Below, piece by piece: positions 25,938 to 34,665 of a stretch of 64,000 nt of DNA; within the stretch, counting starts at the first letter, position 1, and every line of letters begins with the position of its first letter. The DNA lies in assembly GCF_021026345.1 (NCBI RefSeq), contig NZ_JAJNCZ010000003.1, positions 372,001-436,000 on the forward strand, read 5' to 3'. The notes beneath the pieces were generated by a model. The model saw only the letters and a list, made by a program, of their open reading frames with translations, made no database searches and was not told the origin of the DNA. This stretch comes from Rhizobium sp. GN54 (lineage in GTDB: Bacteria; Pseudomonadota; Alphaproteobacteria; Rhizobiales; Rhizobiaceae). Position numbers and translations under genes: made by a program.

Positions 25938-26878
25938 CGAAGCTCGACCGCGACGGCATCGACCGCCGGCGCCGCCGCAATCAGGCCGCTCTCCTGCATG
26001 AAGGCGCCGAACCGCGCGTAGCGCCCGCGGTCGAGTGCCGCCGGCCGCTTGGCGAAGCGCGGCAACGTGTCGGTGAAGGCCTGCCGGTTCAGCGCGTCGT
26101 CGAGATCCGGATAGGCCTTGATGAAGATCTGCCAGGCTTCGTCCGGATGGTTGGTGATGAACACGGCCGCCGTTTCCACGGCGGCGAGAAAGCGCGGCAG
26201 GCGATCGTCGGCGACGAGATCCTTGTGGGTCACGAAGACCAGCTCGTCATAGACCGGCACGCCGTGCTCCTCGGGGAAGAAAGAGCGGCCCTCGTGGCCC
26301 TCCAGCCGCATCTGCGTCAGTTCGAAGTTGCGAAACCCGCCAAGCGTGGCATCCACCTTGCCGCCGATCAGCGAGGGCGACAGCGAGAAGTTGACGTTGA
26401 CGAGCTCGACGTCGCTCTTGGAAAGGCCCTCCGAGGCAAGCATGCGCCCGAGCATCGCATCCTCGAAGCCGGAGACGGAGAAGCCGATCTTCTTGCCCTT
26501 GAGGTCCTTCAGGCTCCGGATCGGGCCGTCCGCCAGCACGGTGACCGTGTTCAGCGGCGTCTCCACCAGCGTGCCGAACCGGACGAGCGGCAGGCCGGCG
26601 GCATGGTCGAGATAGAGATTGGGCTGGTAGTGCACGCCGATATCGGCCTGCTTGGCCGAGACCAGCCGCGGCACGGCGGAGGGATCGGCCGGCGGCACGA
26701 GTTCGACCTCCAGCCCGGCCTCGGCGAAGAGGCCGCGTTCGCGGGCGATCACCATCGGCGCATGGTCGGGATTGACGAACCATTCGAGCAGGACCGTCAG
26801 CTTGTCGGCAGCGGATGCGGGGCCGGCAGCAATGCCGGCAAGCGCGAATGTCAGGAGGAAGGAAAGGATGCGGATCAT
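25934..26878 (-). CDS. thiY: ThiY-like pyrimidine precursor binding protein (NMT1/THI5 fold)
   Basis: A 314-residue periplasmic receptor with a Sec signal peptide (MIRILSFLLTFALAG to ASA). The mature protein shows the NMT1/THI5-like pattern: LEWFVNPDHAPMVIARERGLF near the N-terminus, then VELVPPADPSAVPRLVSAKQ, FGTLVETPLNTV and KGKKIGFSVSGFEDAM. Related ThiY proteins bind N-formyl-4-amino-5-aminomethyl-2-methylpyrimidine or HMP for uptake. ATG at 26878 overlaps the thiX stop in an ATGA. With the permease ThiX it forms two thirds of an ABC importer; the ATPase is not encoded nearby. Confidence 0.92.
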   Translation of the reverse strand: MIRILSFLLTFALAGIAAGPASAADKLTVLLEWFVNPDHAPMVIARERGLFAEAGLEVELVPPADPSAVPRLVSAKQADIGVHYQPNLYLDHAAGLPLVRFGTLVETPLNTVTVLADGPIRSLKDLKGKKIGFSVSGFEDAMLGRMLASEGLSKSDVELVNVNFSLSPSLIGGKVDATLGGFRNFELTQMRLEGHEGRSFFPEEHGVPVYDELVFVTHKDLVADDRLPRFLAAVETAAVFITNHPDEAWQIFIKAYPDLDDALNRQAFTDTLPRFAKRPAALDRGRYARFGAFMQESGLIAAAPAVDAVAVELR

Positions 26879-27660
26879 GGTTTGCGACGTCTCCTGCGCA
26901 AGGGATGGAAGGACGGGGTTTCGGTTTCGTCGGCCCAGGGTGTGAGGCCGGCGGTGAGGCGGTCGACGGCAAGCCGCAAAAGCACGCTCAGTGCGGCGAG
27001 AACCGCCATGGCGGCGAAGACGGTCGCGGTCTGCATGCGGGCGTTCGCCTGCACCATGACGAAGCCGAGGCCGGCGGAGGCCCCCACCCATTCGCCGACC
27101 ACGGCACCGAGCGGTGCCAGCGGAGCGGCCACCCTGAGGCCGGAGATGAGACCCGGCAGCGCCAGCGGCACCCGCACGGCAACAAGCGCCTGCCAGTGCG
27201 TCGCAGGCGTCAGCGACACGGCGTCGAGCACGGTGCGGTCGGTCCGTCGCAGCCCGTCGGCAAAGGCGGAGGCGACCGGGAAGAAGATGATGATCGTCGT
27301 CATCGCCACCTTCGAGGCCATGCCGAAGCCGAGCCAGAGAACGAGGATCGGCGCCAGCACGAAGACGGGAAACGCCTGCAGGATCAGCACCATCGGCCAG
27401 ACGAGTTGGCCGAGGCGCGGCAGCGCCGCAATACCGAAGGCCGTGGCCGTGCCGAAGACGGTGCCCGTCAGGAGGCCGGCCAGGATCTCCGTCATCGTCA
27501 CCAGGCTGTGGCCGGCAAAGAAGCCGGGACGCTCCGCAAAGGCTGAAGCGACGGCCGCAGGTGAAGGCAGGAGATAGGGTGGGGGAGCGAAAAGCCAGAC
27601 GGACGCCTGCCAGAGAGCGGCAAGGGTGACCGTGGCCAGCCCCGCGTGAAGGGCGCGCAT
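26875..27660 (-). CDS. thiX: ThiX-like ABC transporter permease
   Basis: A 261-residue inner-membrane protein of the SsuC/TauC permease type with about six hydrophobic segments. The coupling-helix motif to the ATPase is visible as AVVGEWVGASAGLGFVM, preceded by VRVPLALPGLISGLRVA. It should carry pyrimidine precursors delivered by ThiY. The start ATG has AGGA 2-3 nt upstream and follows a 24-codon frame by 7 nt. The C-terminal ten residues are strikingly Arg-rich (PLRRRRRKP). No ThiZ ATPase gene accompanies it, so the permease must borrow an ATPase from elsewhere. Confidence 0.92.
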   Translation of the reverse strand: MRALHAGLATVTLAALWQASVWLFAPPPYLLPSPAAVASAFAERPGFFAGHSLVTMTEILAGLLTGTVFGTATAFGIAALPRLGQLVWPMVLILQAFPVFVLAPILVLWLGFGMASKVAMTTIIIFFPVASAFADGLRRTDRTVLDAVSLTPATHWQALVAVRVPLALPGLISGLRVAAPLAPLGAVVGEWVGASAGLGFVMVQANARMQTATVFAAMAVLAALSVLLRLAVDRLTAGLTPWADETETPSFHPLRRRRRKP

Positions 27661-27667
27661 GGTCCTG

Positions 27668-27742
27668 TCAGGCGGCCGCGGCGCGTCCGTCTCGTGTCAG
27701 GTGCCGTGGCCTGTCGGTGGCCGGATGGTCAGCAAGCGTCAT
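27668..27742 (-). CDS. Possible 24-residue leader ORF between TPP riboswitch and thiX
   Basis: ATG at 27742 is preceded by GGGAGA with 6 nt spacing, one of the better Shine-Dalgarno sequences of the operon, and opens 24 codons ending in TGA 7 nt before thiX. The product is hydrophilic and ends in four alanines. It may be a leader whose translation couples riboswitch control to thiX, or the stump of a lost first gene; the missing thiZ is a candidate, but the peptide shows no Walker motif. I do not recognise it. Confidence 0.35.
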   Translation of the reverse strand: MTLADHPATDRPRHLTRDGRAAAA

Positions 27743-27814
27743 GGTCGATCTCCCGAACGATTTCACGGAGATCCAGGTAAAGCGGAGAAGAGAAAGAGGC
27801 ACCTTGCGGGCGTT

Positions 27815-27905
27815 TTCCGTTCCTACGCCGGTATGACCCGGATCAGGTTCAAGGGTCCGGCTCACCGCCATCTCAGCACCGTTACGATGCCCCCCTCGGA
27901 ATGGG
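27815..27905 (-). promoter_or_regulatory. TPP riboswitch (THI element)
   Basis: Read on the minus strand, the segment has the conserved THI-box parts in order: GGGGGGC, then GCTGAGATGGCGG (pyrimidine-sensor CUGAGA), then ACCCTTGAACCTGATC and CCGGGTCATACCGGCGTAGG (pyrophosphate-sensor helix). It begins about 30 nt after the stop of the upstream MFS gene and ends about 75 nt before the 24-codon leader frame and 155 nt before thiX. There is no obvious T-tract terminator behind it, so control may be at translation, possibly of the leader frame. Ligand: thiamine diphosphate. Confidence 0.96.
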
Positions 27906-27934
27906 TGGGAAACTGACGAAAATATCGGCCGCTG

Positions 27935-29353
27935 TCAATGTCCGAATGGTACGGGCGCGACCGCGGCAGGTGTCGCCGGCCTGTCGGCCGGATAGGGCGT
28001 CCGCAGCAGAAGGACGAGGCCGATGACGAGGAACACCACCAGCGCCCCCATGCCGAGTGCCGCCGAGCCGGTGAGGCTCGTGACGATGCCGACAGAGAGG
28101 GGGGCTGCAAACGAGGTCGCCCGGCCGGTCAGCGCGTAGAGGCCGAAGTAGCGACCGGCCTCTTCCGGCGCGACGCTTCTGGCGAGGTAGGAGCGGGCGG
28201 ACGCCTGCACCGGGCCGAAGGCGATGCCGACGAGCAGGCCGTAGACGATATAGGCCTTCTCCGCCGCCGTGCCGAACAGCCCGCCGGAATCCTCGCTCGG
28301 CAGCGGCAGCAGGCCGAACAGCGTGTGCTCGGGCGCCGTCGAGACGATCCCGAGCGTGGCGACGATCAGGCAGGCGAGGCTTGCGACCACGACGCTCTTG
28401 GAGCCGAGGCGGCTGTCGAGCCGGCTTGCCCAGAAGCAGCCGCCGATCGCCACCACGTTGAGGATGATGCCGTAGATGCCGAGTTCCATCGTCTGCCAGG
28501 CGAACATGCCGGCGGCGAAGGTGCCGCCGAGCGCCAAGAGGCCATTCAGCCCATCCTGATAGAACATGCGCGCGATCAGAAACCGCAGGATCCCGCGCCG
28601 CTCCTTGAGTTCGGTGAGGGTATCGCCGATCGAGGCAAGCCCGGAGCGGACCGCCTGGCGGAGCGGAAGGCCCCTGCCCCGGTCGGGCGTGAACAGGAAC
28701 ATCGGCAGGATGAACACCAGGTACCAGACGGCCGATAGGGGCCCCGTCACGCGCGCATCCTCCCCCATCGCCGCATCGAGGCCGAAGACCGGCGCGATGC
28801 CGAGTGCCGTCAGTCCGGTCGCGGGGTTCGCGGCGATGAAGAGGATCACGGCGATCAGCACCGTCGTGCCGCCGACATAGCCGAGCCCCCAGGCGAGATT
28901 GGAGATGCGGCCCGTCTCGTCGGGCGGCACCAGTGTCGGCATCATCGAATCATTGAAGACGATGGAGAATTCGGCCGCGACGGTCGCCAGCACCATCATG
29001 GTCAGCGGCAGCAGCAGGCTCGTGCCCGGGACCGCGAACCAGAGCATCCAGACCGAGACGATCTGGACGACCGCGAAGGCCGCGATCCAGGGTTTGCGTC
29101 GACCCGAAGCGTCGGCGATCGAACCCAGCACCGGCGACAGCAAGGCAATGACGATGCCGGAAATCGTCAGGGTATAGCTCCACGCGGCCTGTCCCGCTAC
29201 CGGATCCGCCGCCATGCGCGAGACGAGATAGGGGCCGAAGATGAAGGTGGTGATGACCGTGAAGAACGGCTGTGCCGCCCAGTCGAAGAACATCCATCCC
29301 AGGATTCCCGACCGTCCCGCCGGATGCGCCGCCTTGGTATTGCCTGTCGTCAT
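27935..29353 (-). CDS. MFS transporter, UMF1 (Atg22-like) family
   Basis: A 472-residue membrane carrier with about 12 hydrophobic segments. It opens with GWMFFDWAAQPFFTVITTF, the diagnostic N-terminal signature of UMF1-type bacterial MFS proteins, and has the loop SIADASGRRKPWI and a C-terminal half with PVQASARSYLARSVAPEE and EAGRYFGLYALTGRATSF. The ATG at 29353 has GGAGGG with 4 nt spacing; the extra 15 codons upstream lack a ribosome site. The substrate of this family is unknown. It lies just upstream of the TPP riboswitch but before it in transcription, so it is not under its control. Confidence 0.9.
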   Translation of the reverse strand: MTTGNTKAAHPAGRSGILGWMFFDWAAQPFFTVITTFIFGPYLVSRMAADPVAGQAAWSYTLTISGIVIALLSPVLGSIADASGRRKPWIAAFAVVQIVSVWMLWFAVPGTSLLLPLTMMVLATVAAEFSIVFNDSMMPTLVPPDETGRISNLAWGLGYVGGTTVLIAVILFIAANPATGLTALGIAPVFGLDAAMGEDARVTGPLSAVWYLVFILPMFLFTPDRGRGLPLRQAVRSGLASIGDTLTELKERRGILRFLIARMFYQDGLNGLLALGGTFAAGMFAWQTMELGIYGIILNVVAIGGCFWASRLDSRLGSKSVVVASLACLIVATLGIVSTAPEHTLFGLLPLPSEDSGGLFGTAAEKAYIVYGLLVGIAFGPVQASARSYLARSVAPEEAGRYFGLYALTGRATSFAAPLSVGIVTSLTGSAALGMGALVVFLVIGLVLLLRTPYPADRPATPAAVAPVPFGH

Positions 29354-29513
29354 CGTCCCTCCGTCGGAAGTGCCGCCTGCCTTCGAACCTCCGTCCATTC
29401 AGGCCGGACCGGTCGCCGCAGGCCGCGCGATCGCGGCGGGCGGCACGGCAGGAAATCCGCGACCATCCGATGGGGGCCGGATGCGGTCGGGCCCCGGCGA
29501 CTCGAAGCAGGAA

Positions 29514-29541
29514 GCCGGGCACGACCCTCGTCGCGCCCGGC
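29514..29541 (-). terminator. Terminator-like hairpin after NAD-GDH gene
   Basis: A 12-bp stem (GCCGGGCGCGAC with GTCGTGCCCGGC on the minus strand, one G-U pair) and a CCTC/GAGG tetraloop lie 10 nt past the glutamate dehydrogenase stop. The 3' side continues TTCCTGCTTCG, so it is a strong hairpin with a mediocre T tract. It separates this gene from the MFS gene downstream. Confidence 0.6.
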
Positions 29542-29550
29542 CGGACTGTG

Positions 29551-32500
29551 TCACCTCGCCCGTCCGTGCGCAAGGTCGCTGACGACGCCGGCAGCGACGG
29601 AGATCTTGGCAAGCGTCGCTTCGCCTGCCTCCGACAGCGCACTCAGCCGGCCGGTGACCATTCCGAGCCTCTCGGCATCGGTCGCCTGCCAGGAGGCGAG
29701 CGGGTTCTTGTCGCCCTTGTGCCGGTTGAGGATGGCGACCGTGAGCGCCCGTCTCGCATTGGAAATGTCGGAGAGGTTGCGCGACAGCGCCAGCGATTCG
29801 TAGAGGTCCGTGGTCGGCACCCGCCCGGCCGCCCCGAGCAGGGCGCCGATGTTGAGCATGTCGCTGACGCCGGCATAGGTCTGCGCGGTGCGGATCAGGT
29901 TTTCGCCGGTCTCGGTCGAGATCAGCATGATCTCGGGGACGAAGCTCATGGCGCGCAGGTCGGTGATTTCCCGGGCCAGGTGCTCGGGTGCGCCCTTGTC
30001 CTCGAAATAGAGCGCCTTGCGGCGCAGTTCCTCGCGCGCCGCGTCCGGCAGCAGCGTCGACAGGTGCGGGCGCAGCTGCTTCAGCGCCTGCTTCAGCTTG
30101 TGCACCGCCGCGTCCATCGGCGCGTCGATCGCCCCGGTCGTCAGGATGAGCGACGTCGCATTCGAGAACACCCGGCCGAGGCTCTCGTAGACCTCGTTCT
30201 GGGCCGAGCCGCTCATCTGGTTGTCGAGCGCATCCGTCGCGGCATAGAGCGGGAACAGCTCATAGCCCTCGAAGGCCAGCATCGCCGCCTTCACCGCCTC
30301 TGCGCTGGTATAGCCGGTGCCGTCGGTGAGCTGGCTGACGAAGGCCGGCCCGCCACGATTGATCACGCCGTTTGCAAGGATGGTCGCGATGATCTCGCGG
30401 CGCAGCCGGTGCGTCCTGATGTCGTCGGCATGGGTCCGCTGCATCTTCGCCGGGAAATAGCCGATCAGCGTCGGCTCGAAGTAGGGGTCGTCCGGCAGCT
30501 CGCTGTGCAGGATCTCCTCGAACAGCACGATCTTCGAATAGGAGAGCAGGACGCCGATCTCGGCCCGCGTCAGCGGCATACCGCCGCGGTAGCGCTCGTC
30601 CATCGCCTGCTCGCCCGGCAGCACCTCGACCTGGCGATTGAGCTGGCCCTCCGCCTCCAGCCGGCTCATCAGCCGGGAAAGGCCGGTCCGGTTCGCCTGG
30701 CCCTGGCGCTCGCAGAGCGAGATCGCCAGCGGCTGCAGGTAGTTGTTGCGCAGCACGAGCTGGGCGACCTCGTCGGTCATCGACGACAGCAGCTTGTTGC
30801 GCTTCTCCCGCGTCAGCCGGCCGTCGCGCATGGCCGTGGCGAGCGCGACCTTGATGTTCACCTCCACGTCGGAGGAATTGACGCCGGCGGAATTGTCGAT
30901 CGCGTCCGAATTGCAGCGCCCACCCTTCAGCCCATAGGAAATGCGGCCGCGCTGGGTGACGCCGAGATTGGCGCCCTCGCCGATCACCTTGGCCCGCACC
31001 TCGTCGGCGGTGACGCGGATCGCGTCGTTGGCACGGTCGCCGACCTCCGCATCCGTCTCGCCGGCCGATCGCACATAGGTGCCGATGCCGCCGAACCAGA
31101 GCAGGTCCACCGGCGCCTTCAGGATCGCGGTCATGATCTCGAACGGCGTCGCCTTCTGCTTGTCGATGCCGATCGCCGCCATGGCTTCGGCCGTCAGCGT
31201 CACCGACTTCTCGTTGCGCGAGATGATCATCGCGCCCTTGGAAAGTGCTGTGCGGTCGTAGTCCTGCCAGCTCGAGCGCGGCAGGGCGAACATGCGCTTG
31301 CGTTCGGCGAACGAAAGTTCGGTATCCGGGTTCGGGTCGATGAAGATGTCGCGATGGTCGAAGGCGGCGATCAGCCGGGTCTTGCGCGACAAGAGCATGC
31401 CGTTTCCGAAGACGTCGCCGGACATGTCGCCGACGCCGACCACGGAGAACGGCGTCTTCTGGATGTCGACGTCCATCTCGCGGAAATGCCGCTTCACCGC
31501 CTCCCAGGCGCCGCGGGCGGTGATGCCCATCTTCTTGTGGTCGTATCCCGCCGAGCCGCCGGAAGCAAAGGCATCATCGAGCCAGAATCCGGCTTCCTGC
31601 GCCAGCGCATTGGCGGTGTCGGAGAAGGTTGCCGTGCCCTTGTCGGCGGCGACGACGAAGTAGGGGTCGTCGCCGTCGAGCCGCACGGTATCGGCCGGCG
31701 GCACCACCGCCTGGCCCTCGATGTTGTCCGTCACCGAAAGCAGCGTGCGGATGAAGGTCTTGTAGGCTTCCTTGCCGGCATTGAAGACGGCGTCGCGGCT
31801 GCCGCCTGCCGGAAGCTGCTTCGGATAGAAGCCGCCCTTGGCGCCGACCGGCACGATCACCGCGTTCTTCACCTGCTGCGCCTTGACGAGGCCGAGCACC
31901 TCGGTGCGGTAGTCCTGGGCGCGGTCCGACCAGCGCAGGCCGCCGCGGGCGACGCGGCCGAAGCGCAGGTGCACCCCCTCGACCTCGGCGCCGTAGACGA
32001 AGATCTCGCGGAACGGGCGCGGTTCCGGCAGCCCTTCCAGGGCCTGCGGGTCGAACTTGAAGGCCAACGTGGCAAGCGGCTCGCCGGAAGCGTCGCGCTG
32101 GAAGTAGTTGGTCCTCAGCGTCGACTGGATCGCATTGACGTAGCGCCGCAGGATTCGGTCCTCGTCGAGGCTCGGCACGGCCGCGAGCTCCTCTTCGATC
32201 CGCACCGCGAATTCCTCGGCGCGCTTGACGCGCTTGCGTTCGGCAAGCCCGGGGTCGAGCCTTGCGGCGAACAGGCGGAACAGGTCCGCCGCGATCGCCG
32301 GATACTTGTTCAGCGTATCGGCGATGTAGCCCTGCGAATAGGCGATTCCCGTCTGGCGCAGGTAGCGCGCATAGGCGCGCAGCACCATGATTTCGCGTAC
32401 GTCCACCCCTGCGGTCATGATCAGCCGGTTGAAGGTGTCGTCGTCCGTCAGCCCGCGCCAGGTCGACAGGAAGGCCTCGGTCAGGACGCCGGAAAGCTTC

Positions 32501-34341
32501 GAAAGGTCGATGTCCAGCCCGTCGCGGTGGCGGAGCTCCATGTCGTGCAGCACCACCAGGCGGCTCGCGCCGTCGAGACCCGTGACGGTGATGTCGTGGG
32601 TCTGTTCGCTGACGACGTTGAAGCCGAGATTCTCCAGGAGCGGCACGCGGCGGGAGAGCGATACGGCATCGCCCGCGTGGAAGATCTTCAGCTCCAGCAT
32701 CTTCGCATCGGTGTTGCCGGGCTTGCGGTAGAACGCGATCTGGATCGGATCCGCTTCCGTCGCCGTCTCGAAGAAGCGCAGGTCGGCATGGGCCTCGGCC
32801 GGGGAGAACGCCTCCTGGTAGGCCTGCGGCGTGACCAGCCTGACGGAATCGGGCCCCGAAAGCGCCTCGAAACGGTCGGTCCAGCGGGTGGCGATGTCGC
32901 GGATCGAAAGCTCGAGCTTCTTCTGCGGGACGCGTGGCGTCTTGCCGCCGGACCGGCCGATGATGAAGTGTACACGCGCCAGCCCGCCTTCGGGGAAGGC
33001 CGGGTAGTAGGCCGAGACGCGCCCCTCGTAGACGGTCTTCAGGTAGGTGCCGATCTTCTCGCGCACGTCGGAATCATATTGCTCGCGCGGCACGTAGACG
33101 ATCACCGAGACGAAGCGGTCGAAGTGGTCGATGCGCGCCAGGGCGCGGATCCGCGGCCGGTCCGCAAGCTCGTTGATCTGCTCGCAGAAGGTCGCAAGCA
33201 CCCCCGTGTCGATCTGGAAGAGGTCGTCGCGCGGATAGGATTCCAGCGTGTTGATCAGCATCTTGCCGGAATGGCTGTGCGGATCGTAGCCGAAGTGATC
33301 GACGATCGCCTGAACCTTCGAGCGAAGCAGCGGTATCTCGGAGGCCGCATGCGTATAGGCGGTCGAGGTGAACAGCCCGACGATCCTAAGTTCGCCCACG
33401 ACCTTGCCGTTCGCGTCGAAGCGCTTGACCCCGACATAGTCCATATAGGCGCGGCGGTGGACGACCGAGCGGACGTTCGCCTTCGTCACGATCAGGAAAT
33501 CCGGCCCTTCGAGGAAGGCCAGGATCTCCGGCGTCGTCGTCACCGCGTCCTTGCCGAGCCGCAGCACGCGTACGTCGGGATCGGCGAGGATGCCGAGCCC
33601 GGGACCGGCGCTGCGCTCCACCGAGGCGCTGTCGCCGTCGCGGCTGTAGGTGTATTCGCGCATGCCGAGGAAGGTGAAGTTGTTGTCGCGCAGCCATTCC
33701 AGGAAGGCGACGGCCTCGTCCTTCTCCGCCTGGCGCCGGACCGGGCCGAACTCCGCCATCTCGGAGACGGCCACAGCCAGGGTCTCCATCATCGGCTTCC
33801 AGTCGCCGACCGCCATGTGCACCTGCGCCAGCACCCGCCGGATGCGCTCGATCAGGCCCTCGGCCTCGGAGGTCGCGAGTTCGGACAGGTGAATCTCGAT
33901 ATGGCTGACCCGGTGGCGCGGGTCGCTCGCCTCCTCCGGCGAAAACAGTTTCGGCTGGCTGTCCGGCTCGATCACCAGGATCGGATGGATCGCCAGGTGG
34001 ATGTCGCGATGCGTGCTCGTCACCTCGCCCATCACCGAATCGTAGAGGAACGGCTGGTTGCGGTCGGTGACGGAGAGGATCGAGACCGGCTTGCCCTGGG
34101 GCGCGACCGCCTCGACCGTCGCGACGGTGACCCGCGGCTCGCCGCCGTCCCAGGCGCCGACCTCGCGATAGGCATGGGCCGCCGTCGCCGCCAGCATGTC
34201 GGCGCTATAGCCTTCCAGGTCGTCGTTGCTCGCGCGTCCGAACAGGATCGAAGGATCGATCGCCTTCTCTCCCAGTTTCGATACGGCGGCTGCGACCGCC
34301 TCGATCTGCTTCTCGCGCCTGGTGTTGATGCGTGACGCCAT
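29551..34341 (-). CDS. NAD-specific glutamate dehydrogenase, 180-kDa class
   Basis: A 1596-residue cytoplasmic enzyme that deaminates glutamate to 2-oxoglutarate. Length and layout fit the large bacterial class: an N-terminal half with ACT-like regulatory segments (VVSEQTHDITVTGLDG, GNTDAKMLELKIFHAGD), then the catalytic domain from about residue 750. There, VGAKGGFYPKQLP holds the catalytic Lys region, YDHKKMGITARGAWEAVKR the linker, and VGVGDMSGDVFGNGML the NAD-binding turn. The start ATG has GGGGAGAG upstream with 6-7 nt spacing. It is a single-gene unit with a hairpin behind it and a 324-nt gap in front. Such enzymes serve growth on amino acids, which fits the PutA gene elsewhere in the window. 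Confidence 0.96.
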   Translation of the reverse strand: MASRINTRREKQIEAVAAAVSKLGEKAIDPSILFGRASNDDLEGYSADMLAATAAHAYREVGAWDGGEPRVTVATVEAVAPQGKPVSILSVTDRNQPFLYDSVMGEVTSTHRDIHLAIHPILVIEPDSQPKLFSPEEASDPRHRVSHIEIHLSELATSEAEGLIERIRRVLAQVHMAVGDWKPMMETLAVAVSEMAEFGPVRRQAEKDEAVAFLEWLRDNNFTFLGMREYTYSRDGDSASVERSAGPGLGILADPDVRVLRLGKDAVTTTPEILAFLEGPDFLIVTKANVRSVVHRRAYMDYVGVKRFDANGKVVGELRIVGLFTSTAYTHAASEIPLLRSKVQAIVDHFGYDPHSHSGKMLINTLESYPRDDLFQIDTGVLATFCEQINELADRPRIRALARIDHFDRFVSVIVYVPREQYDSDVREKIGTYLKTVYEGRVSAYYPAFPEGGLARVHFIIGRSGGKTPRVPQKKLELSIRDIATRWTDRFEALSGPDSVRLVTPQAYQEAFSPAEAHADLRFFETATEADPIQIAFYRKPGNTDAKMLELKIFHAGDAVSLSRRVPLLENLGFNVVSEQTHDITVTGLDGASRLVVLHDMELRHRDGLDIDLSKLSGVLTEAFLSTWRGLTDDDTFNRLIMTAGVDVREIMVLRAYARYLRQTGIAYSQGYIADTLNKYPAIAADLFRLFAARLDPGLAERKRVKRAEEFAVRIEEELAAVPSLDEDRILRRYVNAIQSTLRTNYFQRDASGEPLATLAFKFDPQALEGLPEPRPFREIFVYGAEVEGVHLRFGRVARGGLRWSDRAQDYRTEVLGLVKAQQVKNAVIVPVGAKGGFYPKQLPAGGSRDAVFNAGKEAYKTFIRTLLSVTDNIEGQAVVPPADTVRLDGDDPYFVVAADKGTATFSDTANALAQEAGFWLDDAFASGGSAGYDHKKMGITARGAWEAVKRHFREMDVDIQKTPFSVVGVGDMSGDVFGNGMLLSRKTRLIAAFDHRDIFIDPNPDTELSFAERKRMFALPRSSWQDYDRTALSKGAMIISRNEKSVTLTAEAMAAIGIDKQKATPFEIMTAILKAPVDLLWFGGIGTYVRSAGETDAEVGDRANDAIRVTADEVRAKVIGEGANLGVTQRGRISYGLKGGRCNSDAIDNSAGVNSSDVEVNIKVALATAMRDGRLTREKRNKLLSSMTDEVAQLVLRNNYLQPLAISLCERQGQANRTGLSRLMSRLEAEGQLNRQVEVLPGEQAMDERYRGGMPLTRAEIGVLLSYSKIVLFEEILHSELPDDPYFEPTLIGYFPAKMQRTHADDIRTHRLRREIIATILANGVINRGGPAFVSQLTDGTGYTSAEAVKAAMLAFEGYELFPLYAATDALDNQMSGSAQNEVYESLGRVFSNATSLILTTGAIDAPMDAAVHKLKQALKQLRPHLSTLLPDAAREELRRKALYFEDKGAPEHLAREITDLRAMSFVPEIMLISTETGENLIRTAQTYAGVSDMLNIGALLGAAGRVPTTDLYESLALSRNLSDISNARRALTVAILNRHKGDKNPLASWQATDAERLGMVTGRLSALSEAGEATLAKISVAAGVVSDLAHGRAR

Positions 34342-34665
34342 GAATCACTCTCCCCGGGAAATTTTGCCTGGACCCTAGCAGAAGAAAGCCGGTTCGCGAC
34401 CGTTTTGTAGACGGTTGTCGGATTTCAATCGATTTTGGCAGAAAATCTCCGAAATCCGGGTCGAACCGCCCCGTCACGCGCAATTTTTACGGAATTCCGG
34501 AGCAAAAACAGTCGAAAGCGCGGGCGCCGATCGCGCCACGGCGTCCCGCGCGGGCAGGATCGCGCGCAGCAAGGCCTGCCGGCAAGCCAGCGCAACAATG
34601 TCTTGCAGAGCACCCGCCCATGGTTCATTGGATCTGTGCGGCAGACGAATGCGGGGAACGATCGG
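34342..34665 (+). other. Gene-free divergent promoter region, NAD-GDH / pdxY
   Basis: This 324-nt stretch separates divergent starts of the glutamate dehydrogenase and pyridoxal kinase genes. The half next to the dehydrogenase is AT-richer (around 34390-34510) and likely carries its promoter. I see no convincing ORF, long repeat or riboswitch in it. Confidence 0.5.

Noticed and set aside
27935-29353. UMF1-type MFS carrier as part of the thiamine regulon
   Set aside because: It lies upstream of the TPP riboswitch on the same strand, so its mRNA is made before the riboswitch and is not controlled by it; no second THI element precedes it.
29272-34335. Open frame of about 1687 codons on the plus strand opposite the NAD-glutamate dehydrogenase gene
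   Set aside because: Same antisense effect; composition is His/Arg/Asp-rich without any domain, whereas the minus strand encodes a full-length known enzyme.
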